A stretch of DNA of 64,000 nucleotides from Neolentinus lepideus HHB14362 ss-1 (Eukaryota; Basidiomycota; Agaricomycetes; Gloeophyllales; Gloeophyllaceae): positions 7,781 through 71,780 of the forward strand of contig KV425583.1 in assembly GCA_001632425.1 (NCBI GenBank), written 5' to 3'. Positions within the stretch are counted from its first letter, which is position 1; every line of letters begins with the position of its first letter. A model generated the notes under the pieces. The model was not told the origin of the DNA. It made no database searches and saw nothing but the letters and a program-made list of their open reading frames with translations. Of this stretch, positions 46,279 through 57,900 are shown in pieces. The position numbers were made by a program, and so were the translations under genes.

Positions 46279-49200
46279 TCATTTACTCACTGCAGCATTG
46301 ATCTGTTTGTGAATCAGGCAAAGATCTGGACAGCAGTTCAGAACAGAAGTGATACATAAGACAAGGCACTTACAATCCAGATAAGACATAGCTGCGTTGT
46401 TCTGATCTTCTACCAACATGTCGCTAAATTCGATTTCGGCAGCATCGATGTTCTGCCGGGCTATGAGCATCTTCGGGGTGTAGCCTCTTTGCAGCTGTCG
46501 GTGGGTCAGGATATTGCGAACTTGGGTAGAAAGCCTCGAGTCCAACACAGGCAAGCCATTCTGATACAAGACGCGTTAGTGGAAGACCGACGTCTCACTA
46601 ACGGTTGGCTCACGAGGTGAGGATCAAGATTCATGATATCGTCGATGCCAAACAGATCACTGAGAAGTTGTGGTGCTGCCCCTTGACCTATCCACAGTAC
46701 TACCATGTCCTCGTTGTCTGGGAGTAAACGCGTGAGACGAGCCAAGACAACAAACAACTGTGTCAAATGACCTATGAGGTAGATGCCATGAGCCTCCATG
46801 TACACATAGCTGTCTCGCATATGTGAAGGCCACGATATCCGTCCATTCGCATCAGGTAGAGCTGTGGTGTCGTCTAGATCGTGTATCGCCAACATACGAG
46901 GATATAAATGGTGCATAAGAGACCGTACGCCCATAGACAGAATGCGATGGGCATGGTGATTCCGGACATCCGATGTCACATTCCGCGCTGCATCATGCAA
47001 TGTGGTCAATTCTCGAGGTTGCATCACACCTCAAAGACCAACATACCTTTCAACGATTTACTTTTTAGCAAGGCTAGTGTATACACAGGTAGAGTTTTGA
47101 ATGCTTCTGGTAGAATCAACTAATGAAGGACCGTCTCAGCCAATCGTCTGACAGAGAAGAGGAGTAAGTACCTGCGACGGTGCGGACGACGCTGCACAAT
47201 TACGTCTATATCCAAGGAGGAACGATGCACACTTCTCCGTCAGCGTTTCTCGAATATGTGCGAGTTTGCGAGAGGATAATTGCGATACAGCTGGGATTAC
47301 AAGGGGGACTCAGATATCCCGAAGCAAGAAGCTCACAAAACCACCGACCCTCTCGTGCCAGATGGGAGACGACTGCATCCATATCGGCATATCTGAATAC
47401 CGTACCCGCCAGTGAGGCGACTTGTAATGCCAAATTAATGGTACGGACCCTCCGTTCTCCGTCCTTGGTCGTGTGCAGGAGTGCACATTGCAAGTACGCA
47501 TACCCACGGTCATCGAGTGTCCTAGTATGCTGGAGTTCGACGGAGATTGCTTGGTCTGCATCCACAACTCCGAGCTCCAATTCGGTTGGCGTTCGCTGGT
47601 TGAAGTTCCCGTAATGGTTTGATATTCGGAGGCCTTGTAAGAAAGATGCAACCCGTGTTCACAGCTCGCCCAGACAAGAGGTCGGAATAGTTACCATTAG
47701 AGCATCGTACCCGCATGGTACAGCTGTATACCGTCTGCCGCGTGAGCACCCTACACACTTCCGACAACATGCACGTCTCTTCCCGAGCGGCCTCATACCG
47801 CGGGTGGAAGAAGACCTGCCCCCCAGTCATCGCCGCGACCAAGCCTAACCTTGCTCTCATTCAGCCATCCAAGCCCACACGTACCATGGCGGCGACGTAC
47901 CGATCGAGCCGACGTCGACGAATTTGCTCATACCAAGGAACAAACTCACGCCGATACCCTCCTCTGCGCACTCTGCGCCAATATCCGTCCACACGGTATC
48001 CCGCGGCGCAAAGAGCGTCTTCTCCTTATCCGTGTCATACAGCGTGGACTCGTCCAGGCGTGGCTGGAGGGCGCCCGCGCCGATCGTGGGTAGTGTTGCT
48101 TGGAATACAATGATTTGGCCGCCAGAACCTGCCTGCTCAAGGTTAAGGGCAGCTACAAGATGAAAAGAGTGTGCACTTACGAGGGTGGCGAGGCCGCCAC
48201 GAATAGCGGAACCAAGGCAGGAGGCTTGCATTAGGTCCTCTGCGAAACGATGGGGAAGTGCATCGAGCAAGTTCTCAATGACATGCCTAGAGTAAATTTA
48301 GAAGGCGCAAAAATATACAAATACTATCCCTACCGTGATTCGGTGATATCAGCAAATATGCCTTCACGGATGGGGACGAAAATCTCTTCCAGGTCTGGCA
48401 CGACAAGCATGTGTCCTTGATCAAGACTTGGCTATTCCAGGTTAGATGGTAAGAAAAGTAACATGACATTTGTGACTGACAGATAAGTTGTAAAAATGCA
48501 ATGATGCATCAAACGAGACGATGGCCACACCTCCGCTTGCCCGACCAGGTTCCTCGTACAACGCGGCCTTCACGATCCTGCAGGCGCTTTCAAGGAACCC
48601 AGACTGCACGGAATCGGCTGAGACATCGAAGGCAAAGACGGTCCTCATTGGCCGCGGTTCCCGCGTGCTGCCAGAAGGTGGTGGGGGCTCAACTGAGTGA
48701 TACGATGGTACGAGGCGCAGAGGAGGATTCCTAGCCCAGTACTCCTCGGGGACGATGAAGTCAACGGTGCCCTTCGTGAGCTCGGGCCGGTTGAGGTGAT
48801 CAAGTCGGAGACCGTTTGCGTCAAGGTTGGAAAAATAGTCCGTCTCGACTGCGCAGATGTCGATTATAAAGTAGGTGAAGAGTGCAAACGTACGCACCTG
48901 CCGTCTCGTGCGAACAGAGGTTACACTTCCATCTTGTGCCCCCTGCTACCCACTGGCACCAAGGATTCACATATCCCCTGCACCCTCCGCACCGGGCTGG
49001 TCCAGAAGCACCGCAGTCCAACACTGGCACGGCCTCCTCACCAGCGTTGTAATCCAGCTCTGCGAATGGTTGTATGATTGCCGCCACTGGGATCTCACAC
49101 TGTGAAGCAAGCGACGAGGTACTCGGGACATTCCAAGTCGAGACACGGATGAATTTGGGCGATGAGTTGCCTTACAATAGGATGATATAGTTTGGCCGCA

Positions 49201-49487
49201 CTAATTATGTGTTATTATTGACGCACCCTGATCAATGGCAACATGGTCCGTGGTAGACAAAGGGACATGGTTCCCGGGCAGCGTTAAGTACCTTTCATTT
49301 TCCCATTTCTCCTGGTCGGCTTCGATGCTTTCAATTGGTGAAGGTATCTGGCTTGGATCAATAGCAGTACGCAGACCTACAGACGCCAATTAACTAAGGA
49401 ATTGCACTAAGTAAGATGACACAAACCCTTGAAAGATTGTCCAGCACTGTGCGGTGGCTGAGGAATACGAGCCGAATGTGCATACAT
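46279..49487 (-). CDS. SEC24: SEC24-family COPII cargo adaptor (Sec24C/D, Sfb3-like class)
   Basis: Cargo-binding subunit of the COPII coat at ER exit sites, paired with Sec23. More than ten exons splice in phase. Start [16 protein letters not shown]; then [39 protein letters not shown]. The zinc finger is CGGC...CNLC ([12 protein letters not shown] ... [11 protein letters not shown]). The trunk has [40 protein letters not shown] and [13 protein letters not shown]. Beta-sandwich and helical parts have [38 protein letters not shown] and [17 protein letters not shown]. The C-terminal gelsolin-like part has [20 protein letters not shown] and ends [17 protein letters not shown]. The linker 'IPSPIxxIExD' and 'TDKEKTLF' favour the Sec24C/D-Sfb3/Lst1 class. 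The N-terminal extension before the core is only about 25 residues, much shorter than the Pro/Gln-rich tails usual in the family; an upstream exon could exist. Confidence 0.95.
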
Positions 49488-49953
49488 TCCTCTGTCGACA
49501 CTCTCGCTTCCCAGTGTCTGGGTTGGAAGACCTGACCGCTAGGGCACCAGTACTGTCAGTGCAGAGTCGTGGACGACGGGCGCGGTTGAGTATGCTTGAA
49601 TCGTACAGTTCTGTTGCACAGTCGCAGTAAGTCGCAGCGCGTCGGCCCGCTCAGTCCCGCTCAGTGCACTTGCGCCTACTTGCGCTTGCACTTTCATCGC
49701 ATGCACTCGAAGTTACTTTACCGGAGACTCACTCATGCACGCCGCCATACTGGCGTACCTATTTATCAAATTAATGTCCGCCGTCAAAACTGTTTGGCAC
49801 GGCGATCTACCGCGTCTAAATTCCAATTTATTCGAACCTGAGGTCGAGACTGACGTTCTGTAACGGCCTTCTCAAGGTTAGTTCATACACTTCGCCGTCG
49901 TTTTTTTTCGTCGTATCTGTGTGTCTCCGGTATTTCATTTGCCTTCTGCTGGT
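49488..49953. promoter_or_regulatory. Divergent promoter region between SEC24 and the third coiled-coil paralogue
   Basis: 466 bp between two divergent starts. Contains short direct repeats such as GTCGCAGTAAGTCGCAG and CCGCTCAGTCCCGCTCAGT (about 49620-49665) and TACTTGCGC-like repeats. No TATA box that stands out. Confidence 0.4.
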
Positions 49954-51276
49954 ATGTCTGCTCAACACCTCGAAGGAATTGCCAACCCTTCCGGAACCGA
50001 CAGTTTGAATGAATCTACTGACTCAATGCGGCTCGAGACCCTCGATATCACTATGAATAACAGTTATGAATCCATGGATCTTGGATGCTCGGATTTTAGG
50101 GATGTTTCTGCAGGTGTCTGGCATCGAGCAGAGTCAGCAGCCAATGCCATCCAATATGCAATGCTTTTGATTCGCAAGGAAGCAGAGAACACAGCTCGCG
50201 CGCGAGAGGAGGCAAAAGACCTCCGTGACACCCTGGAACATGTACGGGATCTTCTCTTGAGTGAGTCAAATTCAGGCTGATGTCCATTAGTTCACTCTGA
50301 TAAGGCTTAAAGAAGAAACACAATCGTCAGGTGTCACAAGTTCAGATAACATTGTAGACATGCTAAACAACCTTCTTCGTGAGTGTCATCCGTCTCTATA
50401 AAAGTTCATTGTGGAACATAAAAGACGGAATGACATCTAGACCGGAAATTACAGCAGTCCCGCCGCTTCAATCAAAATCTGACAGAATTTAAGAAGCTGC
50501 AGCAAAAATGCGAGGCACTGGAATCTCAGGTGCAACTGATGGTGTCTGTGAATGACGTGCCGCGGAAAATGAAACCTGAGATAAAGAAGCCAAGGTTCGC
50601 AAAACCGCTTGTGGCCAAGAGATCGAAATACAACATACCCGACAAGTCGAAGATGGTGGCCAGACACCATTCTGCGGATGGTGAGTTCTAAGTGGTCCTC
50701 TTCTTCAGTTTGCTGATACTGGATATGTGCAGATAAGACTGTGACATCGGCTAATAAGCCACATCTGAAATTCTTTATCAAGATACCTCCCCTTCAACGT
50801 CCCCTCCCTACCCCACGTCGGACTATCACTACCGTGATTTGTGACGAAGAACCATCCATGGACAAGGATCCCGAAGACGCATCTAGCACCGAAAGTATCG
50901 CATCGCCAAGTCCAGGGCACCAGGGCACTCAATGGATGGGAGGGAAAGGCAAGACTACATACACGATGCCCAGAAACGCATCTCTTGAAGGAGCTAGTGG
51001 CTCAACCTCAGGTAGGACTTGCAGTCTACCATTCGACTAGGTATCTCAATAAGAAGGCTTTCGGTGAGGTATGTTTTCCGTTATGTGCCGCTGTACTTGA
51101 TCTCAGTATTCGAGCGCTATTCGTTCTCAGACGGTTGCTTTTGCGGGCATACGTTTCCCCGAGAATGGGTGAGCGTAACCGCTCCACGGATTCAACGGTG
51201 AGATCGCTGAAACAATCACACCCCACAGTTCCATCTGCAGTGTGTGGGCCTTGCTCGCCCACCCGCAAACGAATAG
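49954..51276 (+). pseudogene. Coiled-coil protein (paralogue 3) with a broken ING-type PHD finger
   Basis: The start MSAQHLEGIANPSGTDSL is followed by a coiled-coil exon (AANAIQYAMLLIRKEAENTA), a small exon (SSDNIVDMLNNLL), a basic exon (KMKPEIKKPRFAKPLVAKRS) and an exon ending near TYTMPRNASLEGASGSTSG. Downstream lie remnants of the PHD finger seen intact at 39.8 kb. TRYLNKKAFGE (51038-51070) matches the RYCVCNQLAYGD region without its cysteines. FPREW is followed by an intron (51169-51228) at exactly the same phase-0 position as in the intact gene. FHLQCVGLARPPANE follows, then TAG (51274-51276) where the conserved Trp codon should be; the reading continues R-C-L-I-Y, with Tyr replacing the last Cys. 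The part before the finger may still make a protein, but the finger cannot fold. No normal-length intron joins the STSG exon to TRYLN in phase. Confidence 0.6.
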
Positions 51277-51485
51277 CGGTGCCTCATTTACTCCATCGCC
51301 TTCTGAGTCAACTGCCTATAGCCCTGTGTCTCAAACTAAGATATAAATAACTATTCACAGATTCTCATCTAGCTGATTATGATAGTACAGGACAGATACT
51401 CGCAAAACAATCGATAGCTAGAGTCCAGATACACCTATCCTAGATGTGGTATACGATATGAAGATAGTAATTATGACCTTGCGAA

Positions 51486-54400
51486 TTACCGTACGCATCC
51501 GATGCGAGCCCAGAACATGTCCTCTCTCAGCCTTACTATCTCCTTCCAAGTACGCTCCTCCCAGGTGGCATCCCCGATGAAAGGACCAGTCTCCTCGACC
51601 CCTTCATGCTGATCCTCGTCCGTCGGCTCATTTGCATCTCCCGCTTCAACAGGAGACGCAAGTTCAGAATCTCGAGGAGCATCAGGCTTCTGCGCTGGGG
51701 ATTCAATTGGAATTGGGGCCTCTGCGATACTGATGGGAGCTGGTTCGGAGTCAACAGGTTGTTCGGGATTATCTGGCGTAGTACTTTGCTCTTGCTTTAC
51801 CGAAAATGAGTGATCGATATCCTGAAGATCCGAGGCAGGTGGCTCAGGGGACTCCGCATTTTCTAGCTCCTCCTGTCGCTTCGCATCCGCCTCCGGTTCC
51901 GACTCCTGAGACAGCGAAATCGTATTTTCTTCGACAGACTTGGGCTCAGAAGACGGGGCACTGTCCGTCTCAGTAGTCGGTTGTTGCGAAGCATCCGCAG
52001 GCGACGCTTCCGTTTGACGAGGAGTCATAGCAGCATTATTTTCACCAGTTGCTGCAGCAGGTATGAGAACGGACACTGGTCGGGCACGAGCCGCGGCACG
52101 CCGAGGTAGTGGAGGAGGGGCAGGGGAGCCAGCTCGCGAAGGGGGTTTCTCAGCCTCTTGTACACTGCTCAGCACTGTTGGAGCCGCAGGTGTCTCTGTC
52201 GCACTCAACTCCTCTGTCGATGGAACCCTCAAAGACTCATAGGTTTCTGTCGCAATGGACGAATCTGCTGTAGTCTCAGGAATCCCTCGCACATGTCCTC
52301 CCTCTGCTGCTGGTATTGTAGAGCCTGCCAGAGCATCTGCGTCAGACGTAGTAGGCTGAGTTGCTGCGAAGGTACTCGGAACGACGGTGACGTCCTGATT
52401 CTCGTCAGCACCGTTCGGTGACTCGTCAGGTTTCGACTTCGAATCGGAGGATACAGCGACATCCTGGGATGGTTGGCCAGAGGTGGCTAGTTCGTCTACG
52501 GCTGCATGGTTGCTGTTCACATCACGGTCTGAAGCTACAACAACCTCTTGCGTAGGGCTAGGAGCGAATCTCGACTTGGACCTGGCCGGCAAAGGTGGTC
52601 GCGGCCGTGGACTGGTCGGAGTTGACGGAGACAAATTTGGCGGAGGAGTCGCCGGTAGTTTCTTCTCTTCTCTTTCCCTTTCCTTTATGCTATTACCTAA
52701 CGCCGACGATGCCATGGAGGACGCCCTCTCCCACAAGCCTCTCCTCCTTGGTGGCACAGGTGGCTTCTCAGCACTCCGCGCACCAGAGTCCTTTGTGTTC
52801 CCGTCTTTGCCGCCTACGATCTCCCATCCCGTCTCTGCAACCGCAGGCACTTCTTCTTCCCACACCCTATCGACTACACCAGACTTAACGAATGACCACA
52901 ACGAACATGTCGTCCTCAACCGCGAAAGACACCAGCTAGACTGACAAAGAGGATACACAGTCGGGTTACCGGACCTGGCGGAAATGGTGAGCGAAGTCTG
53001 TCCACCTGGCAAGCTGGAGGACGTCTGGGTCGCTATGCGAAATACGTATATTTGTGTCGGGGAATGGGACTGCGGGAGTGGTTGGGAGCTGGAGCGAACG
53101 TGCAGTCCGGGCATGATGTGATCCCCTCCTGGGGGAGTGGGCGGTGCCGAAGCGGTAGCTGATGAAAGAGGGTTCTTGGGCAGAAAAGAGGACCAGGACG
53201 ACGGGATCGACTGGGTTGTGTTGGCCCGCGCGAGAGACAACGACGGCTTATTGTGCTGGGGAGATTTCGAGTGTAGATGGGATGGGTCGGTATGGGATGA
53301 AATGATGCAAGTGCCACAAAGAGCGCACGAAACACCAGAGTGGCTGGAGCTTCCTGGGAGGCCTGGCGAAGGGAAGGGAGCTTCCTGTAGGAGGGTATTT
53401 GTGGACATAGGCTCTATAGACAACTGGCCGTTGTGAATAGCGGATAGAACAGTCCGGCGAGAAAGCCAGTTTAGTGATGGCGCGACGTCGAAGCGTAAAG
53501 TGGGTTCTCTATAGTGGAAGCAGAGGTCAGAATCAAAGGGGGCCATAAGATCTCTAGACGTACGTGTCTTCAGTTACGAGTCTCGCAATGAACGGCAGGG
53601 GAAGTAAAGATGATATTGACGGGGGAGTCGGTGAAGCAGGACGAGTACTTCGCAGGTGGGCCACGAATAGCAGGAATTCTTGATAGGGTGTGTGCACGCT
53701 GAGGAGTCTCGAGGACGGGTGGGTCCCAGATGGATCTTTGTCCCGCTCGACCCATTTCCCTTTGCCCATTCGAATGTGCATTTGCTCGGCGCTCGCAACT
53801 GCACGTTCTTTTTCTTCCTGCATGGCCTGTATTTGCTGCTGCATTGCTGTGACAGCTTCTTCCGCGCCTTTCAGCGCTTGCTCAGCGTCCTCTACTTTGC
53901 GTTCACTCGCAGCCTGCGCCAGACGTGCTTCAGCCACCATGGTGTTAGCTTGGCCAAATAAGCTGGCGCTCAAGTCATCGAGATCCTTCTCAATCTCTGC
54001 GCGAGCACTCTCTGCTTGGCCTCGGCGCGCAGCCTCCTCGGTCGCTTTCTCCATGAGCCTGGTTAACTCTGCTGTAACGTGTGTTCGCTCCACGAGTAAG
54101 CCGGTGTTCAGTGCTGCGAGGTGTTGAGTTCGCTCAAGCTCGAGCTGTGAGACCTTGAGAGAAGAAGCGCGGAGATTAGAGGAAGTCATATGAAGGCCAT
54201 CTTCGAGGTCAGACACGCGATCATACGATTGAACGAGCTTGTTATTCAGTTGGGTCACTTGAGAGAATAAGTCCTGCACTTGCGCGCGCAGGGAGCCGAT
54301 GACCATTGCTTGTGCTTCAGGGTCGACATCCAACGATGACCGTCGAGGTTGCTTGACGCCATTGACCTGTGGAGGGGCATTTGGACGATCATCCATAGTT

Positions 54401-54762
54401 TGTTTACTAGATTGTTGGCTGACAACAGCTGGAGGACTATCTACTGTTCGTCAGACATGCGGGTAGACTGGCTGAAACGCAAACACACCAGAGCTTTTAC
54501 TAGGCGACCTATCGTCCACTGTTACTGCACCGTCCTGCCCTTCACTTGTATGACTCGAATGGGCTTCCACAGCGTCTGCGAAGACTTCATTATCGCTCAT
54601 CGAGCTTTCCTGAACAGAGGGTTTCCTATCCAGGAGCGGTGACCCCTGTAAGTGACGTTCTGCGTCTTCTTCAATGTCCTGAGCCTTCTCTTCGTGCTTT
54701 TCCTGAACTGGCAGGACTTCAGACATATGGCAGTCCGTGAGGGTTGTGCTAGACGTTGCCAA
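51486..54762 (-). CDS. SEC2: SEC2-type guanine nucleotide exchange factor for Rab GTPase
   Basis: Activates the exocytic Rab (Sec4/Rab8) on secretory vesicles. Three exons join in phase: MATSSTTLTDCHMSEVLPVQ...SPSKSS; a coiled-coil exon containing PEAQAMVIGSLRAQVQDLFS, then the GEF-type motif LDDLSASLFGQANTMVAEAR; then a long last exon starting EPTLRFDVAPSLNWLSRRTV. The 'SLFxxANxMVAxAR' stretch is the signature of the Sec2/Rabin8 GEF coiled coil. After it come a Cys pair (SCALCGTCI) and the block YPLCQSSWCLSRLRTTCSLW, both typical of fungal Sec2-related proteins. A long Pro/Ser/Glu-rich tail ends TWKEIVRLREDMFWARIGCV. Total about 1,050 residues. Divergently transcribed from the very large gene to the right. 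Confidence 0.9.
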
Positions 54763-54977
54763 TACTGATAGCAGAGTACTGGTCAGTGAGCCAACCCGAA
54801 GTACAACTAGTGGCTGAATATAGCTCGGACAATGCCAGGTAAGTAATTACAATTTAATTTTCCAGAAATAAGAGCCACAAATAGGACTAAAAATAACATT
54901 CTGTGCTCTTGCCGCATCTTTGCGTTGTGAAACTAGCTTTCTCGCTTTCTGGACACTATTAATGCAGTAGGCCAACC
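54763..54977. promoter_or_regulatory. Compact bidirectional promoter between SEC2 and the UNC80-like gene
   Basis: 215 bp separate two divergent ATGs. AT-rich (TAATTACAATTTAATTTTCC) in the middle. Both genes must share this upstream region, so co-regulation is possible. Confidence 0.5.
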
Positions 54978-57900
54978 ATGACTTCGAGAGGTGATCCTCA
55001 CAAGAAGAAACCTTCTGGCAGTCGCCCGCTCCATCGCAAACTTTTCTCCCTCGACTCGCAGAAACGGCAAGGCTCCGAATCTAGTTACGCTTCTGACGAT
55101 GCATCAACCAGCGAAGGTCCTGGTCACATTCGTGGTGTCTCTAACGCTCCAGTGTTGAATGCAATAGACAGCGAAGAAGATCCCTTCTCGGATGGTTCTA
55201 CGCCGGCATCCTCACAAAAGGCTTTGGCTGATTCCCCTATTAGTAGTTTCCGCGAAGATGTGGACCGTTCGCTGAAGTCGAGCGAATCTGTTCCTGATCT
55301 GAGAACAAAGTCTGTACCTAAGTTCCGTGTTCACAAACTGGGCAATATCAGCGTAGGCAGTCAGCAATCTCTCTCAGAGGGTCAGGAGCCTCCTCCTTCC
55401 CCATCAAGGAGATGGGACCACATTCGTCAGCAGCTAGTGCCCTCTGCATCGATACGACACCAACAGTCTTCTTCATCCTTGGGACAATCTTCTGCATATG
55501 GATCGTCGAAGCCATCACGATTTGTGCGTCTTGGCTGGGGTCACACTGTCGATCGTGTGCGACAAGTCGCAGCTGACGATACCAGACGGTTTGAGGAGGA
55601 ATTGAGAAGAGCTTGTGGTGCAGCTCGTTCTGTGGAATACGCGAAACTTTATCGAGCAGACCGAGATGCACCTCCAGCTAACGCGCCACCTCTGCACAAA
55701 CCTTTCATGTCGACAGCATCCCTCCCTTTCTCTGGAAATTCTAGCGCGTCTTCCCTTCCTCTAGGCGGAGGCGGTAGATATGGTTTGCGACGTCCCCAGT
55801 CCGTAATGTCATTCGCATCATTGGCTAGTGGTTCTTCTCTTAATGAACTACGCTCTTTACTGGTTCGGTACGCTTCTCCGGAGATGGGAACTCAGGCATT
55901 ACCTCTGGAAAATGAAGTCTTGTCTGCTTTGCTCATACCTTTCCTGAATCCCGACACGAGTCCTCGAACTGCAGAGCAAGAACGCATGAACACTCTTGAC
56001 GCCTTCGAAATTCTGATCGGCACATGGCAGCCGCTATCCACCAAGGTATGACAAAACAGCTCGGTCAGAGGAGCTTTTTTGTAACATACCATACAGTTCG
56101 CGCTTGAACGTTGTCTCTGGTGTGCCAAAGCTGCTTCAGCGCCTCCAACGCGACTCCGAGTCCGTATTCTCAGCGTCCTCGACCGCCTGCTTTCCGAATA
56201 CTCGTCTCTTTTCCCGGGGAGCCCTATCAATTTGCAAACGTTGCTGCACGCTTTGTTATCTCTACTATCACTTTATGGCTCTGATTCCTCGGCGGTTCCG
56301 GAACTCAAGTTCTTGAAAGGAATACTGTCAAAGATCCGAGACGGCAATCATTGCGTGCTTTCTATGCAAGCTATCGAGGAAGAGTACGATGCTCTCTCCG
56401 TCAAGGAGGAGAATGAGAGTAACGCTCGAGAAGCCATATTTTCAGGCGCTTTTATGCGGTGTTTCGAGAATGGAGCACGTGATAGTCGAAGATGGCTCCT
56501 GTGGAATGCATTAGAGGTAGGTATCGTTCCTTCAGGACGACAACCTCTGTAACTTGATGGTTGTAGGAATATTGGCGTCTTCCTCCGGTGTCACCACGTC
56601 TAACCCCACTCTTGGCCAAAATACATACTCGGAATGTCTCGCTGTTCATGCACTCGGCCATAGCCCTCCTTGTGTCTCCTTCTACATCAGCTGATATTGA
56701 CTCTACTCGCGTAGATGCTGAAGTGATCTCGCGTTTCCTACGCACACAAATAATTCCCTTGGTGGAAGTCATGCAAGACCAAGATGCCCAGGCAGCAAGA
56801 CCGGTTGTAGCAAGACTGGTCATCCATTTGCTAGCGTTGGACTCGGCTCGGAAGCAAGCCAGGGATGACATCTGTGAATGGTACCAGCCAGGCGGCCCTT
56901 GGAAAATCGCTGTCGAAACTGCTATCAAAGATTTGGTGCGACCAAATGTCTGATATGTTTTATCTTGCTATTAACTTTGACATAGCTAAGCGAGCGAAAT
57001 TGGTCAAGCATAGCCAGAACTGTAGATACTTTTATCAAAGTCCTACCGGATGATACGCGCAAGGCCTTGCTGACCTTCTGCCTGCCGTTCTTGTACGATG
57101 TACGTATATGTTGGGCCTTCGGTGCATCGTATCTTTTAACCTAATCTCGAAGACACTTGCGGCGGAAACTGTCCTAGTCACGGACCGCGATCTCATACTG
57201 CTCCTCAACAATATATCACGAACATACCCACAAATTTTCTTCAAACCTGTAATCCTCTGTGCGGCTTCGTCCAAGGAGACGACTGTTATTAAGCAGCTGC
57301 GGGTGTGCATCATGTTGTCGAGCTTTGTTACGGACTTCTACACGCGTGACCCAGACATGATGTCTGTGGCTCTGTTATCCGACGTGGCTGGCGGGAAGTC
57401 GACTGCAGGGTCAGCGAATGCGAATCCTCGCCTGGGTCAGTTGGTCATTTTGACGGAGCTTATTCTTTCCATTCGCCGAGTATCGCAGATTCGAGATCAT
57501 TTATCTGTAAGTACATGCCAGAAGATTGCGGGAGCGAGACCAACCTTCGTTTGAGTAATTTAGAGCATTGATCCAAGTCTTTCCACTCTTCCCAAATTTA
57601 TCATGGGTCTCGACGCGCAGCTGGGTGTTCTGCTTGAAGCAAAGGTGACTGATTTTTCCAATGAAGAGAGGACGCTACTAACATCGACCTCAAGGAACAC
57701 AAATGCAAACTCTCTACATTTCATCGGATGCTGCTTTGCATACTCTTCCTTGAGATGCGGCTGTACGTTCGATCCCTGAAATAGTGCGTCCGGTTGGTAT
57801 TGCTATCCGTTTTGCGTTGTTCAAGGGTGAAATATTCAGCGCGTCTTGGTTGCCGCGCGTTATTGCGTGGGCGACAGAAATGTATGGGAGTGATGATCGA

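Noticed and set aside
52483..52944. Plus-strand frame of 153 codons opposite SEC2
   Set aside because: Antisense shadow of the well-supported SEC2 last exon.
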